A stretch of 64,000 bases of DNA, from contig JAKLMB010000006.1 in the NCBI GenBank assembly GCA_022813625.1, forward strand, positions 992,001 to 1,056,000, given 5' to 3'. The notes below the pieces were generated by a model that was not told the origin of the DNA, did no database searches, and saw only the letters and a list, made by a program, of their open reading frames with translations. The DNA is from Aaosphaeria pasadenensis (taxonomy: Eukaryota; Ascomycota; Dothideomycetes; Pleosporales). Positions 33,988 to 44,763 of the stretch are shown here, piece by piece (the stretch's first letter is position 1; each line of letters opens with the position of its first letter). The position numbers were made by a program, and so were the translations under genes.

Positions 33988-34024
33988 ACAGCTACAGCTA
34001 CAGCTACAGCCTATAGCTACAGCC
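33988..34024. repeat. ACAGCT hexanucleotide repeat
   Basis: Four near-perfect copies of ACAGCT/TACAGC, interrupted once by CTATAGCTAC. It is a simple sequence repeat in the divergent promoter. Confidence 0.7.
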
Positions 34025-34309
34025 TGAAGATAGCTGTCACCTATAGTACAGTAAGCTAATTGCCTAGTTACCTAGTAGCCCAACAGGGAGAAAAGATAAC
34101 GAGCATCGCATCTGTTGTGCCACACAAGAATTGGAAAATGGGAATAGTATGAGGCCGGAGGAGTAGTCTGGAGATGGCAAAAGCAGTCCGAAGTAGCAAG
34201 CGGATCCGCGCAGGTAGAGGATGACTAGTAGTCGATCTATCTTTATTTGGGTTCGGACGTAAGAGTTACGAACAATCAATCAGTTACGAGGTAGGGAGGG
34301 ATCTTTCTC

Positions 34310-34378
34310 GGTTGGTTGGTTGGTCAATCAGTTGGTTACGTTGTTCCAGTAATACTTGTAATGGTTGGTTGGTCGGTT
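34310..34378. repeat. GGTT tetranucleotide repeat tracts
   Basis: Tandem GGTT at 34310-34325 and again at 34363-34378, with GTTGGTTACG between. Simple repeats upstream of the Icp55-like gene. Confidence 0.65.
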
Positions 34379-34558
34379 GATTATTGGGGGGGTAATAACC
34401 TCCGGGACCGCCGCGGGGGACCTTGAGGCTCGGGGCTTATGGGGGCTTATCGATAACGCATCCACCTCTCATGATGCTCACAATTCCGCCGTCATACAAT
34501 AATTTGATTTCCTACACCTATTCTTATTCTCCACCCACTTCACTCCATCCACCACGCA

Positions 34559-36284
34559 ATGAGCTTCTCAAGGTCATTGCAATTGGCCTGGAGATCAAGA
34601 CGGCACAATGTCATCTCACATTGTTGTCCAAGGAGGGGAATCAGCGTCTCTGCCGCGGAGCTTCGATTCGGCCAGCCACTGCACGAGACCCATCCGCATC
34701 TGTTGAAACCCGGCGAAAGTGCGACTACAACCTCTCCTATCCCCAATTGACTGATGACTCCTATCATACACGTCTGCTGACACCTGCAGTTACGCCCGGT
34801 ATCACCGCCCAAGAGTACTACGACCGCCGCGTGAACCTCGCCAAGGCGCTCCCTCCAAATTCCATCGCCGTGCTCGCCGCATCAGACGTCAAATACCGCT
34901 CCGGCGCTGTGTTCTACAAGTTCCACCAGGACCCCGACTTCCTCTACTTGACCGGTGAATAGAGCAAACCAATAACGACCCGTGGTAGGACGTAGGCTAA
35001 AGGAGCTAGGATTCAACGAGCCGGACGCGCTGGCCGTTATAGGTAGATAATACCGTACCACACACGGTGTACATTTTGGATTGACCGGTCAACTAGAAAA
35101 GGTCGACGACAGCGGCGAACATAATTTCCACCTCTACGTGAGACCGAAGGACACCCAGGCAGAGCTGTGGGAGGGAGCCAGATCTGGCGTCCAGGCTGCC
35201 GAAGATGTCTTCAACGCCGACACCGCGGGCGACGTCAACACCCTGCCCAAGATACTACCCGAGATCCTGAAGCGGACGAAGGAGGTGTACACAGATCTTC
35301 CCAGCAGCCTCATCTCGCGAAACACCCTGAGCAGGTATCTGTCAGGCCAAGAGCCCTCTCGCACCGGCGGCATAGCAACCGTCCTTCGAGACGCAGCAGG
35401 CGTCAAAGTCAAGCCCCTCCGGCACATGATGAACGAACTGCGCGTCATAAAAAGCGAAGCCGAAATCAAGAACATGCGCAAAGCCGGCCAGCACTCCGGG
35501 CGCGCCATAACAGACGCCATGCGACAGACATTCCAGTTCGAAAAGGACCTCGACTCCTTCCTCGACTACTGGTTCAAGCAAGACGGCTGCGACGGGCCAG
35601 CCTACGTCCCCGTCGTCGCGGGCGGCATCAACGCAAACACAATCCACTACGTCACCAACGACATGCAGTTCAAGCCCGACGACCTCGTGCTCGTCGATGC
35701 GGGCGCCGAGTACGGCGGCTACATCACCGACATCTCGCGCACGTGGCCGGTGAGCGGCAAGTTCACGCCCGCACAGCGCGACCTGTACACGCTGCTGCTC
35801 AACGTCCAGCGCACCTGCGTCGCGCTGTGCCACGAGGACTCGAACCTCACGCTCGACAAGCTGCACGGCATCGCGAAGTCGAGGCTGGAGGACGGCCTCA
35901 AGTCGCTCGGCTTCGATATGTCGGACAAGGACGCCATCAACACGATCTTCCCGCACCACCTCGGCCACTACATCGGCCTAGACGTCCATGACAGTCCGGG
36001 TTTCCCCCGCAGCAGACAGTTTGAGAAGGGCATGTGCGTTACGGTTGAGCCGGGCATCTACGTCCCTAACGACGAGAGGTGGCCTGCCTGGGCTAGGGGG
36101 ATCGGAATGAGGATCGAGGATAGTGTTTGCGTGAGGGAGGACGGGCCGTATGTGTTTAGCACGGAGGCGGTTAAGGAGGTGAGTATACATCCATATTCTG
36201 CTGCTGCTTGAGCAGCGAAATGCACCGGACAGAGCTGACTCAACATATTACTAGATTGTTGACATTGAGGCTCTGAAGAGCTAA
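34559..36284 (+). CDS. ICP55: Mitochondrial Xaa-Pro aminopeptidase, Icp55-like (M24B)
   Basis: Exons are 34559-34718, 34790-34954, 35010-35042, 35097-36178 and 36255-36284, giving 489 residues. The N terminus (MSFSRSLQLAWRSRRHNVIS) is basic and suits mitochondrial import. The segment ITPGITAQEYYDRRVNLA starts the aminopeptidase P N-domain, and the 33 nt exon 3 encodes GFNEPDALAVI, confirming the splicing. The pita-bread catalytic domain shows metal ligands in VLVDAGAEYGGYITDISRTW (two Asp), HHLGHYIGLDVHD (His), VTVEPGIYVP (Glu) and GIGMRIEDSV (Glu). Icp55 removes one N-terminal residue from imported proteins after MPP cleavage, stabilising them. The coding part from 35.1 to 36.2 kb is notably GC-rich, hence long spurious open frames on both strands. 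Confidence 0.92.
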
Positions 36285-36634
36285 AAAGGACAAAAGAAAA
36301 AGGGGAACTCTCTCACGGCATTTCAATCGTGATGACTTTGTACAACACAGCGCGACATCTCTTCTTTCCAAAAAGAAGGACTATGTATATTTTTGCATGT
36401 GCATTAGATGTATTCTTCATCCTCCTCCTGATCCTTGTTCCTCGCGAGCAAAAACGATCAAGAGCGTAAACTCGCTTTCCAAAGGCCCAATGCAACCCAA
36501 ATCTATGTATGCATCTTCCATCTCATCAGGGGTATCGTCTATTCAAAAGCATTTCTCCTTCCGTCTAACCAAAAGAATCCAAACCCAACAGAAACAAATC
36601 TCTCTCCAAAAACGCCTTCCCAAGCTTACTTCTT
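36285..36634. other. Convergent intergenic region
   Basis: It holds the 3' flanks of the aminopeptidase and the glycosyltransferase. I see no gene. Confidence 0.5.
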
Positions 36635-38379
36635 CTAAAACCTCCTTTTTACACTAGGTTTGACCCACCTGGCTCCGCCCTCACAGCTCTTTTCTTCCCA
36701 TAGCTTCCTGACCTTTTCTACGTCCCATCCGCTGATGTATCTCCTCTCTTCCTCTGTTCCGCCTTCGCCGTCTGGGCCCTTCCTCTCGCCGAGCCTCAGC
36801 GCACTCGACATGTGGCACCGTTGTGCGTGCCATGTGAACTGCCAGCACTCGTTGTGTGCGTGGCAGGCCGCGGAACAAGCATCGAAGGAGTCGAGCGAAG
36901 TGGGAGGGGAGATGGTGTCAAGGTAAGCGTTGTGCCAGTCTTCGATTCTGTGAATGGGGATAGTCGCGGTTGAAGAGGCGGCGGGGATGGCGATGTTGGT
37001 GTTGGGGTGGAAGAAGGGTTGGTAGGTCAGCAGGTCGCGGTATATGAGGGCACGCTGATTCAAGTATTAGTCTGATTACACTTTAAGAGCTGATTGTTGA
37101 TAGGGAAATGAGATAGATTCAACGAGGTGCACGGCAGCCAGAGGGAACTCACTTTAGTCCTATCCCTTCTGTTTTCCCACTCCCACAGCGCAAGCAGGTC
37201 CTCCGCATGACTTTTATGCATCGTGAGCACCGGCTCGCACCAATACGCTCTCCCAAACGGCAACTCATGCAACGGCATCGGGTTGAACATGGGCCAGAGC
37301 CCACTGATGTCCACTCCAGCCTTGTCGTGCAGCGCCCACCCCAGTATACTATCGCCACAGCAATCCTTCTGGATGTCTTCTTTGTATTCTTCTGTCACGC
37401 GGGGACCCGTGATACCGAGTGCGTTTTTCTTCCTGTCGACTAGACGGTGCGCCGCGGGGGACGAGAGAATGTATCCTGCGCCGCCGTATGCAAACCATAC
37501 CTCTCCTTCCCCCTTTCCGTGACCAAGCTCATATTTCCTGCCTGGGCTAGGAGACCCAAAATAGTATGGCATGGACTCGTCGTAGTGCTCCAGCAGCCGG
37601 AAGACATTGTCCCAGAAGACATAGGTGTCGCTCTCGATAAAGACGTACCAATGCGCCTCGCGGTTCTGCTCGACGGCATACTCCACCGCGGGCAGGAATT
37701 TGTATTTGTCGATGCGCCATCCCTGCGCGCCCTGTCGGAGGTCGGCCAGTGAGGCGTTCTTCTGCGACTCGTAGATCGCTAGATCTTCTTCCGTCAGGTA
37801 CGTAGAAGGGGGCAGGTCGGCGAGGATATCGGTCGCGTTGAAGATGCCCTCAACGCCGTATGCGTGGTCACGGTCGGACGTGATGATGGCGTTTGGGATG
37901 CATTTGATTATGCCATTGACTTGCGAGGAGGTGCGGGTCCAGTGGTCTGCTGCACCTACTTTCAGGACGACCTGAATCTTGGAGAGGAGGTGGGTCGGGA
38001 AGATTGCGCAGAGGTCGGTAGTGTCCTTATCATGTTCATCGGGAAGAGGAGCAAATTGCGTTTGGGTTTTCCATGTCCAGTAGTCGAGAACTGTATCTCC
38101 TGCAGGTTTGCCCGGCGGCGATGTTGGTTCGTGGGGGTTGGATAGGAAGGGCAATGGGTGGAAGGTGTGATCCGGGAAGACAATTCGTGAGAGCTTTTCA
38201 AAGATAGTGAAGTGGAATATCACGAGATAGTTGAGCAGTAGGAGGATTGGAAGTGTAATATAAAATGCGCGCGTCCAACGTCGCAAGCCCGTTGGGACGG
38301 TTCGAGTCCCTTGGTGAATGTTGTATGTTGTGCTGGAAGACTGTCCACGACTGAAGCTGGACAGTCTCGAGCCAAACAT
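36635..38379 (-). CDS. Type II membrane glycosyltransferase, GT31/Fringe-like, with a cysteine-rich C-terminal domain
   Basis: Exons are 38379-37153 and 37054-36635 with a 98 nt intron, giving 548 residues. A short cytosolic head is followed by one membrane anchor (about 37-60), then a lumenal stem and catalytic domain. FIESDTYVFW (about 247-256) provides a DxD-like metal motif, and FAYGGAGYILS plus KDCCGDSILGWAL resemble the Fringe/GT31 family. The C-terminal 140 residues (exon 2 onward) contain C469, C473, C479 and C489 in DACSAACHAHNECWQFTWH, like a PAN/Apple module. A Golgi enzyme extending glycans or glycolipids is inferred; donor and acceptor are unknown. The only in-frame ATG before the anchor is at 38379. 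Confidence 0.8.
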
Positions 38380-39847
38380 GGTCGGGCAAGGAAGAGAGAA
38401 AAGAAAAAGAAAAATCAAACAAGATTCCCACGGACACAAGCGGCTATTGTATCGAATTCGAATTTGATCTCATGGGTTTGGAACTTGGCCTCCGCGGCAT
38501 TTACTTGGGTATCTGCACGATACGCGATATGTCGACAATCCCTGCCTTTACTTACTCCACGCGAAGACGCATTCTTTCTGAGATGTAGGTCGTTCTTCAA
38601 CAGGCGGTGAATGTGGGCGTAGAAGCAGCATGTCCATCTGGTGCAGCTTAAGTATTTGGGAGGGGGCCTTATTACTTGGAAGAGTCGTCATCCTGGCGTC
38701 TTGGAATTATGATGTCGTGGTGGTGGAGTTGACTTGCCCTGCCGTGTCTTGACTTGTCTTGTCTTATCAACGACCATCTCGATCCCCCCGACTAGCGATT
38801 CGCACTTGCCCTTACTAGCCCTACGTGCCTGCGTAGCCCAAGAGAAATCCCCACTTAAACAACATCGGGGCGAGCCGCAAGCGCGCTCCTCTATCATTCC
38901 TCTCCTCACTCCCAGTATCCACCTCTACCAATTTTCCATCATGGACGCAAACACTACGACAATTAGCTTGCTTCTTCTTTATATGGATAGAAGGTCAGTG
39001 ATGAGAACTAGCTATACAGAAGAAGAAGTCTCCGAGATGAGGTATTGCGTCTACTGCGGACATGGAACGTGCTTGTTCGGCGGTGGTCTCTTTAGGTAAA
39101 GCTTCCATGGGAATTTGTCGAGGGACTTAGGGTACGCCCAAGGACGCGCTAAGGTTTGGCATGGACTTGATGTCTCTCGTGAGGTTGCTGGTTTTATAGG
39201 GAATCAATATATAGAAAAGGGTTTCGGCGCTGGAACTGTTCATTCTCGTGTACTCCGTAGTAAACTCACCGTATGAAGGACTTCCATAGGCTGTAAACGA
39301 GTGAGTTCGCGATACCCATCGTAGAGACGTTGGTCCGGTTCCAAAGCGGTTCTGTAAAAGCAGAGGTTGGATTTTAATCCCAGGTTTATACGGAGTGGAC
39401 AAACACCAAACACGATCGAGGTGCAGCACTTGTTTCATGTCCCTCTGCGAATAATAATTTGAAATCTCGAATTGATATGAAGACGTTGAGAACATTTGCC
39501 CCTTGTCCAAAAATGCCGAGTAATTTTTCATCTTTCTTCTCGGTTGTCATCAACGCTATTGACAACCCCACGTAGCTGAGAACCGACATACTATCGTGAT
39601 AAATCGTCTCTTGACCCTCAAGAAGCTAAAAACGAATGGGGCAATGACAGGTCGTAACCGAATGTCATGGTTATATGGAAAGAAATCATCAAGCTTAATA
39701 AACCTGCACCATGCCAAAAGCTGAGACATGAAACGAGAAAACATAAAATAGTCCTAGCCCATCATGTACAATGCTAGCAGAAGCTAACAAGGCAAACCAA
39801 TGCGCCTAATCCGGGGTCTCAATGCAATTATTTCGTTATCCAAGGAA
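38380..39847. other. Intergenic region between glycosyltransferase and YAP1 genes
   Basis: It contains the glycosyltransferase promoter, one possible small ORF (38941-39099, listed) and the 3' flank of the YAP1 gene. Other frames are short and featureless. Confidence 0.5.
38941..39099 (+). CDS. Possible 52-residue hypothetical protein
   Basis: The ATG has good fungal start context (CCATCATGG) after a pyrimidine-rich leader. The peptide begins MDANTTTISLLLLYMDRR and has YCVYCGHGTC near its end. There is no signal peptide and no family that I recognise. It could equally be the first exon of a longer transcript or a chance frame; expression evidence would decide. Confidence 0.18.
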   Translation: MDANTTTISLLLLYMDRRSVMRTSYTEEEVSEMRYCVYCGHGTCLFGGGLFR

Positions 39848-41821
39848 CTACATCTGCTCCGGCAGACGCTTGAGCGCAGCCTCCACATCTTTGTGGTCGA
39901 CGACGACACCACTCTCCGAGCAACGAGCCTTGGATCGAAGCTCTGAGCAGAGATTGTCAATATCAATGGTGCCGTCTTTGAAGTCGGAGCGGTTAGATAG
40001 TTTGTCCCTGCAAGTTGTTAGACGGCTTTTAGGTAGGAGAGCACGAGTAAAGTCAGTAGCATACCAAATCTTATGGCAATTGAGCATTTGCGAGACGTCC
40101 TCCCCTGGGACAACCTCGTCGTCCACGCCGTCTTGGAGGCGCTCGATCTCCTCCAGGGGATTGGGTTTCTGGATGGCTGGAGTATCACCAAAGTGGAATG
40201 GGCTTCCGAAGTCGGTGATGGGGAAGGCATCGTTGAAGAAGCCGTTCGTAAAGTCGCCATCTCCAACAATGGCATTCTGGGTGTCGCGGTAGTCACCGAA
40301 GAGGGTCGGATCGAACTGGCCGCCATTTTGATTGGCGAAGAAATCGAAGCCCTGTACATCGGGTACAGGCGTCTTGGTAGGAACTGCTGGGGGCGATTTG
40401 ACGTCAGAGTGTGACATCGTACGAGGGACGGGGTTGCGAGGGTTTCCGCAGGCCATGTTAAGCTTTTCGCAGAAGGTTATCTCACCTTCCGAGTTCCCAT
40501 GACAGACATATCCTTCAGTAATAGTATCAACGGGATTCTTAGGCGAGTTGTGGCTAGGCTCGGGCGAAGTGTCGCAGGACGAATTCTGCCCAGCATGCGA
40601 GGTAGACGAATTTGAGGGCGAATCCGAATTTGTGGATGAGCCACTGTTGAATTGAAACACGCGCGATTGATTTGTTGAGGCGTTAGTGTTGCGGCGGCTG
40701 GAGTTGTGTGAAACATAGTCATTTCCATTGGAGATGCTGTTGAGGCTGCCGGCACGAGGAGCGCCATTGAAAGATTTGCCATTCTTGTCGGGAGAGGCAG
40801 CGTTGGAGGAAACGGACTGGCTTCCAGGGCTTAGGCTACTGCCATTGCTGTTGTGCCTGTTCGGAGCGGCTGGCGAGGGTACTGAAGACTTGGAAGACTT
40901 CGCCAATGGCCCATTGTCGAGGATATGAGAGCCAGGAAGCCCACCAAAACGAGGGAACTCGAACTGGAAGTTGCCCGAGGCAGATGAAGAGTGGCTGTTA
41001 GCATTGTTATTGTTACCAAGCAGAGAACTGAACCCTCCGGCCATGGGTGGTGTCCTATTGACGCCAGTGCTGTTCAATGACAAGCGCTTGCGGTACTCTC
41101 GAAGCTCCATCTGGAGGCGCTGAACCTGACCACGGAGCAAGCCGTTTTCATGGTTCGCAGCATCTGATGCCTGCTCGAGTTCGGACACCTTGGTCTCGAG
41201 ATCCTTCAAGTGCTTTTCTTTACGCTCCCTGAAGGCCCTTTGGGCAGCACGGTTCTGAGCTTTGCGTTTCTGATTTCTTCATTAGATTCATACTTCGAAT
41301 GTGTCGCAGTTACCACTCACAGTCGTGGGCTCAGACGTCAGGGGTTTGCGGCCTGGCTTCTTCGCTTGTTTGTCCTCGGGCTCCCTCCTCTTACCGCCGC
41401 CATCAGGATCTTCGGCATCATCCTCTGGGCTCTTGCGCTTCTCCGACGATTCGGGGCTATCGCCGGGCAAATCGCCGATCATCAGCTCGCCATCTCCATT
41501 CTCGAAGTCGAAGCTGGTATCGCCGTCGAGGTAGTCTACGAAGGGGCTCTCTTCAATGTTGGCATTGTTGCTGGAGAAGTTGTTTACTGGTGTACTCTGC
41601 TGTGGCGATGTGAAGTAGTTGGGGTCGATACCGCCATCGATGGGATAGGGGAATTGCGAGCCGTTCAGCGATTGCTGAGGTTTGGCATCGTTGGTCGAGA
41701 ACAGGTTGCTCGTATCTGGATTGTTAGAGGCAAGGGCGGCAAGGAGAAGGTCCTGCTGGTTCGGGTCGAGATAGAAGGGTGCACCGTTCTGGCCGAAGTC
41801 ATTGGTGGAGGTCCCGGCCAT
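39848..41821 (-). CDS. YAP1: Redox-sensing bZIP transcription factor Yap1/AP-1
   Basis: Exons are 41821-41321, 41269-40065 and 40007-39848, giving 621 residues. The bZIP basic region begins KRKAQNRAAQRAFRERKEKH (168-187) and the leucine zipper follows to about 235; a basic stretch KKPGRKPL precedes it. The N-terminal cysteine-rich domain has Cys399, 423, 434 and 441 (for example EITFCEKLNMACGN). The C-terminal one has Cys565 (LNCHKIW), Cys589 and Cys598 (NLCSELRSKARCSE), overlapping the Crm1 export signal; spacing closely follows S. cerevisiae Yap1. Oxidation locks the two domains by disulfides, blocking export and activating antioxidant and drug-efflux genes. The second intron (57 nt) is free of stops and divisible by three. 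No upstream ATG lies within about 280 bp before the start. Confidence 0.95.
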
Positions 41822-42690
41822 TGCGATAGTTTGGTGCGGGGTCACGGCGTTATCGCTGATAATGAGATGAAGAAACTATCCAACAGTTTGCCGTCAAGGT
41901 TGGGCGGACCACGATGGGTCTTTTCTTCTGGGTCCCTCGGAGGACGTGAAGAGGGAGGAAGAAGTTCTCTGTGTGTGTCGAAGGCGAGGGAGGTGGGGTC
42001 GGAGGTTGGTGGTTGGTGGTTGGCGGTGGACTAGCAAGCAAAGAAATGGCAGACGGGGGACTACTGGATTTTCGCCACCGGATGCGACGAACCAACAACA
42101 ATCGGCGAGAGAGGTGTACTCGTATTGTGAAGGTTGTTGTGCAGAGGGGAAAGGCGATGATGGGGGCGATGACGAAAGGTGATCAGGAACGCAGCTCCAC
42201 AGATTTTATTGTTGTTCAGTGGTAGTGGTGGATGGGTGGAGGGTGAGGAGTGCAAGGCAGGACGGAATGATGCGGACAGGCGGGAGAGACGAGGGTGAAA
42301 CGATGCTAAGGGCGGGCGCGGGCGAGGGTCGTAAGCGTGGGCGTGGGTGTAGTAGGCGAAGTCGATGGCCAAAGGCGAAGGCGAATAAATGTGAAGAATA
42401 GGACCAGGGCCAGGACTAGGAATAGGAATAGGAAGGGCGCATGCAGAGCGCGCTCAAAGGACGGACAAGCGTGGATACCACAGAGTCCAGACACAGACAG
42501 GACGCACACTCGAGTCGTCGATTGATGAGTATGGGAGGGTGTTGTTTGATAGAGGGTAGGAGAGTGAAGGAGTTCAGGCCAGAATGGAGGTGGGATATGA
42601 ACAAAACGTAGTATCGGTATCAAGTGATTTATTATGACTGCCTAAGCAATGCAAAGCGGAGCAAATGGCCGAACCATGCAACTCACTACT

Positions 42691-42756
42691 GGTACGGAGT
42701 AGATACTTGTCTTTCTCTGTCTACTGAAGGGCATGAGTGAGTATCTACTCCGTACC
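42691..42756. repeat. 17 bp perfect inverted repeat with 32 bp spacer
   Basis: The left arm GGTACGGAGTAGATACT (42691-42707) is the exact reverse complement of the right arm AGTATCTACTCCGTACC (42740-42756). The arm core GGTACGGAGTAGAT recurs at 44095. It may be a hairpin or a very small foldback element. Confidence 0.75.
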
Positions 42757-43780
42757 TACTCGGTAACTAAAGTTGCTCGTAAGATTTCGATTCGACCTGG
42801 GTCTCGAAGGTTTTGGTGGAGACAGGGTTGGAGGTAGGGATGTAAAAGCGGCAGGTAGCAATTGGCCGGACGAGAATGACGGGGATTTTGATCGACAAGG
42901 TTCTACACAGTACGACGAGTCTACACTTCTACACCTTCTAGTCTTCTACGGTGGCATCATGTAACTAGGCTTGCTAGGGTCACTAGTCTACTACGAGGAC
43001 GGTATGGTACGTATGACTATGCATGCATCTACTGTAGGGGCAAAAGAGAAAGAGTCATAGGTATGAAAAGAGATAAGGGTTCCTTCACTACAAGTAAATA
43101 CAGCCTCGTCTTGTATACTACCAAGATTGAGTGACTACAGAGCTACACCATACGAGTAATAAGAGTAAGAGTAAGAAGGTTCGACGCAATCCCATAAGCG
43201 GGTACTCGGTAATTGACTTCAATTACTCGGTTCTTGTCTCCTCTGTGGTAAGACGACGTATGTATGTGGCCAAGTTATAAGTACCTGCCCACAGGAGGTA
43301 ACAAGTACTCAATGTGATGTAGAAGATACATTGTCCCAACTACCTAGGCACGTACCTAGACAGCCTTGCAGTATGTACTGGAACTCATACAGTTGTACTT
43401 GTAGCGCCTCAAGCGGGACCCTGTTAAAAAAAAGCCTATGACGGAACCATCGAGCAACTAAGAAGTGTCAGTAGAAACTACAAGTAACGAGGGTATGAAT
43501 TCCGAGAAAGGGTTCTCGTATGAATGCGAAAGTGAGCTTGAGCCTCGAAAGTGAGTATGAGAATGATTATCAATCAACCATTAAAGCAGCAGTGGTCCAT
43601 CCCAATGCGGTAAGGTGGGGTCATCGAGAAGGTCGACGAACGCCATCGAAGTCATGGCTACCACTCAATTCAGGAAGAAAAACCCACCGGAACTGCATCA
43701 TACCAGCCTCCAGGTACCTAGTGACCTCGTAGGGCTCGTCAGGAACAAGATCAGGTCCCTGCAGCTTCATATCGCATTTC

Positions 43781-43857
43781 GCCTTTGCCGTTGCCTTTGC
43801 CTTTGCCGTTGCCGTTGCCGTTGCTTTTGCCTTTGTTTTTTTTCTTTTTCTTTGCCT
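43781..43857. repeat. CCTTTG/CCGTTG hexanucleotide repeat
   Basis: About ten hexamers alternating CCTTTG and CCGTTG, then a T-rich tail. On either strand it opens a spurious frame (Lys-Ala and Lys-Gly repeats on minus). Confidence 0.75.
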
Positions 43858-44763
43858 TATGCATCTTGTCTGCGGCATCCTTGGTGTAGTTATGGTATTG
43901 CTTGGCGAGGCTATCACACAAAATCTCCAAATGTAACCATGTACGGGAATCTCGTACTTTATGGGTCTGTATTCTTATAATACGAGGAATTGCCTCGTTG
44001 CCCACTTCAAATTGTTGAGCATGCAAGCTACATAAAATCCACATGTGCCATTGTCTGTCTACTCGTACTACAAATAGGTACCTAGATAGAAGTAGGTACG
44101 GAGTAGATTCATCTTACTACTACGAGTATGTACGATATACCTAGGTAATTACGATAATGGTAAATCTGCACTGCCAATCCCGTGAGGTCTGATATCAAGT
44201 GCAAGATAGGTACTCGTAGCATGCTCCAATTGTGAATGTAGATAGTTCTCTACCGTGATAATTACATACTACGAGAAAATTTATTTACCCACCCAAGAAC
44301 TCAATGATTCAAGCGATCTATTGGTTCTTTGTCTTCTCTAATTCTTTCGTCATTTGCAAATCGGTCTGTCCTCACTTCGGCCAGGCAGCTAAGTCACGTG
44401 TCATAGTCCCATGCCTCCATACCATATCCACCCTAGTGCAAACGCGCTCCCCCGGACTTTAGATCTTACCATGGATCGTCGCAAATAAACTTCGTTACTT
44501 CACCACAACGCTCAACATCACAACTCAATCCATCGTCCACGCATTCGCGGGTGGTATTTCGTGATTGAGTGCGCTCACGAATCTGACCAAGGTAATTATC
44601 ATCGCTCACTCCACACAATTCTGCCTTCCCTTGCCCTCCCCCAAACGCTCCTAGACTAGTGCCAGTCTACCAGTGCCATACCCTGTCTTGCCCTCCCCGC
44701 ACACCAAGGCATCAAACTGAACAACAGAGTATCTGGATTTGGCTATCGAGCGCCCTCAAAGCC

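Larger units (their letters stand above)
33710..34558. other. Divergent promoter region with simple repeats, sirtuin and Icp55-like genes
   Basis: This is the shared upstream region of two divergent genes. It contains an ACAGCT-type hexamer repeat and two GGTT repeats, listed separately. No gene was seen. Confidence 0.55.
41822..44763. other. Long divergent intergenic region upstream of YAP1 and the SPF30-like gene
   Basis: The first about 800 bp (to 42600) are strongly purine-rich on the plus strand (pyrimidine-rich on the YAP1 sense strand), fitting a long YAP1 leader and promoter. Beyond that, sequence rich in TACGAG, TACCTAG and GGTACGGAGTA words includes a 17 bp inverted repeat (42691-42756) and a hexamer repeat (43781-43857). 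No gene is supported. Confidence 0.55.

Noticed and set aside
35167..35991. Long plus-strand and minus-strand frames (over 200 codons) inside the aminopeptidase gene
   Set aside because: They are shadows of the GC-rich coding exon; their Arg-rich composition is typical of out-of-frame reading.
38281..38310. GGTTCGAGTCCC-like tRNA B-box
   Set aside because: It lies within the coding sequence of the glycosyltransferase, with no A-box or cloverleaf at the right distance.
43621..43917. Minus-strand frame rich in Lys-Ala and Lys-Gly repeats
   Set aside because: It is a translation of the CCTTTG/CCGTTG hexamer repeat, not a gene.
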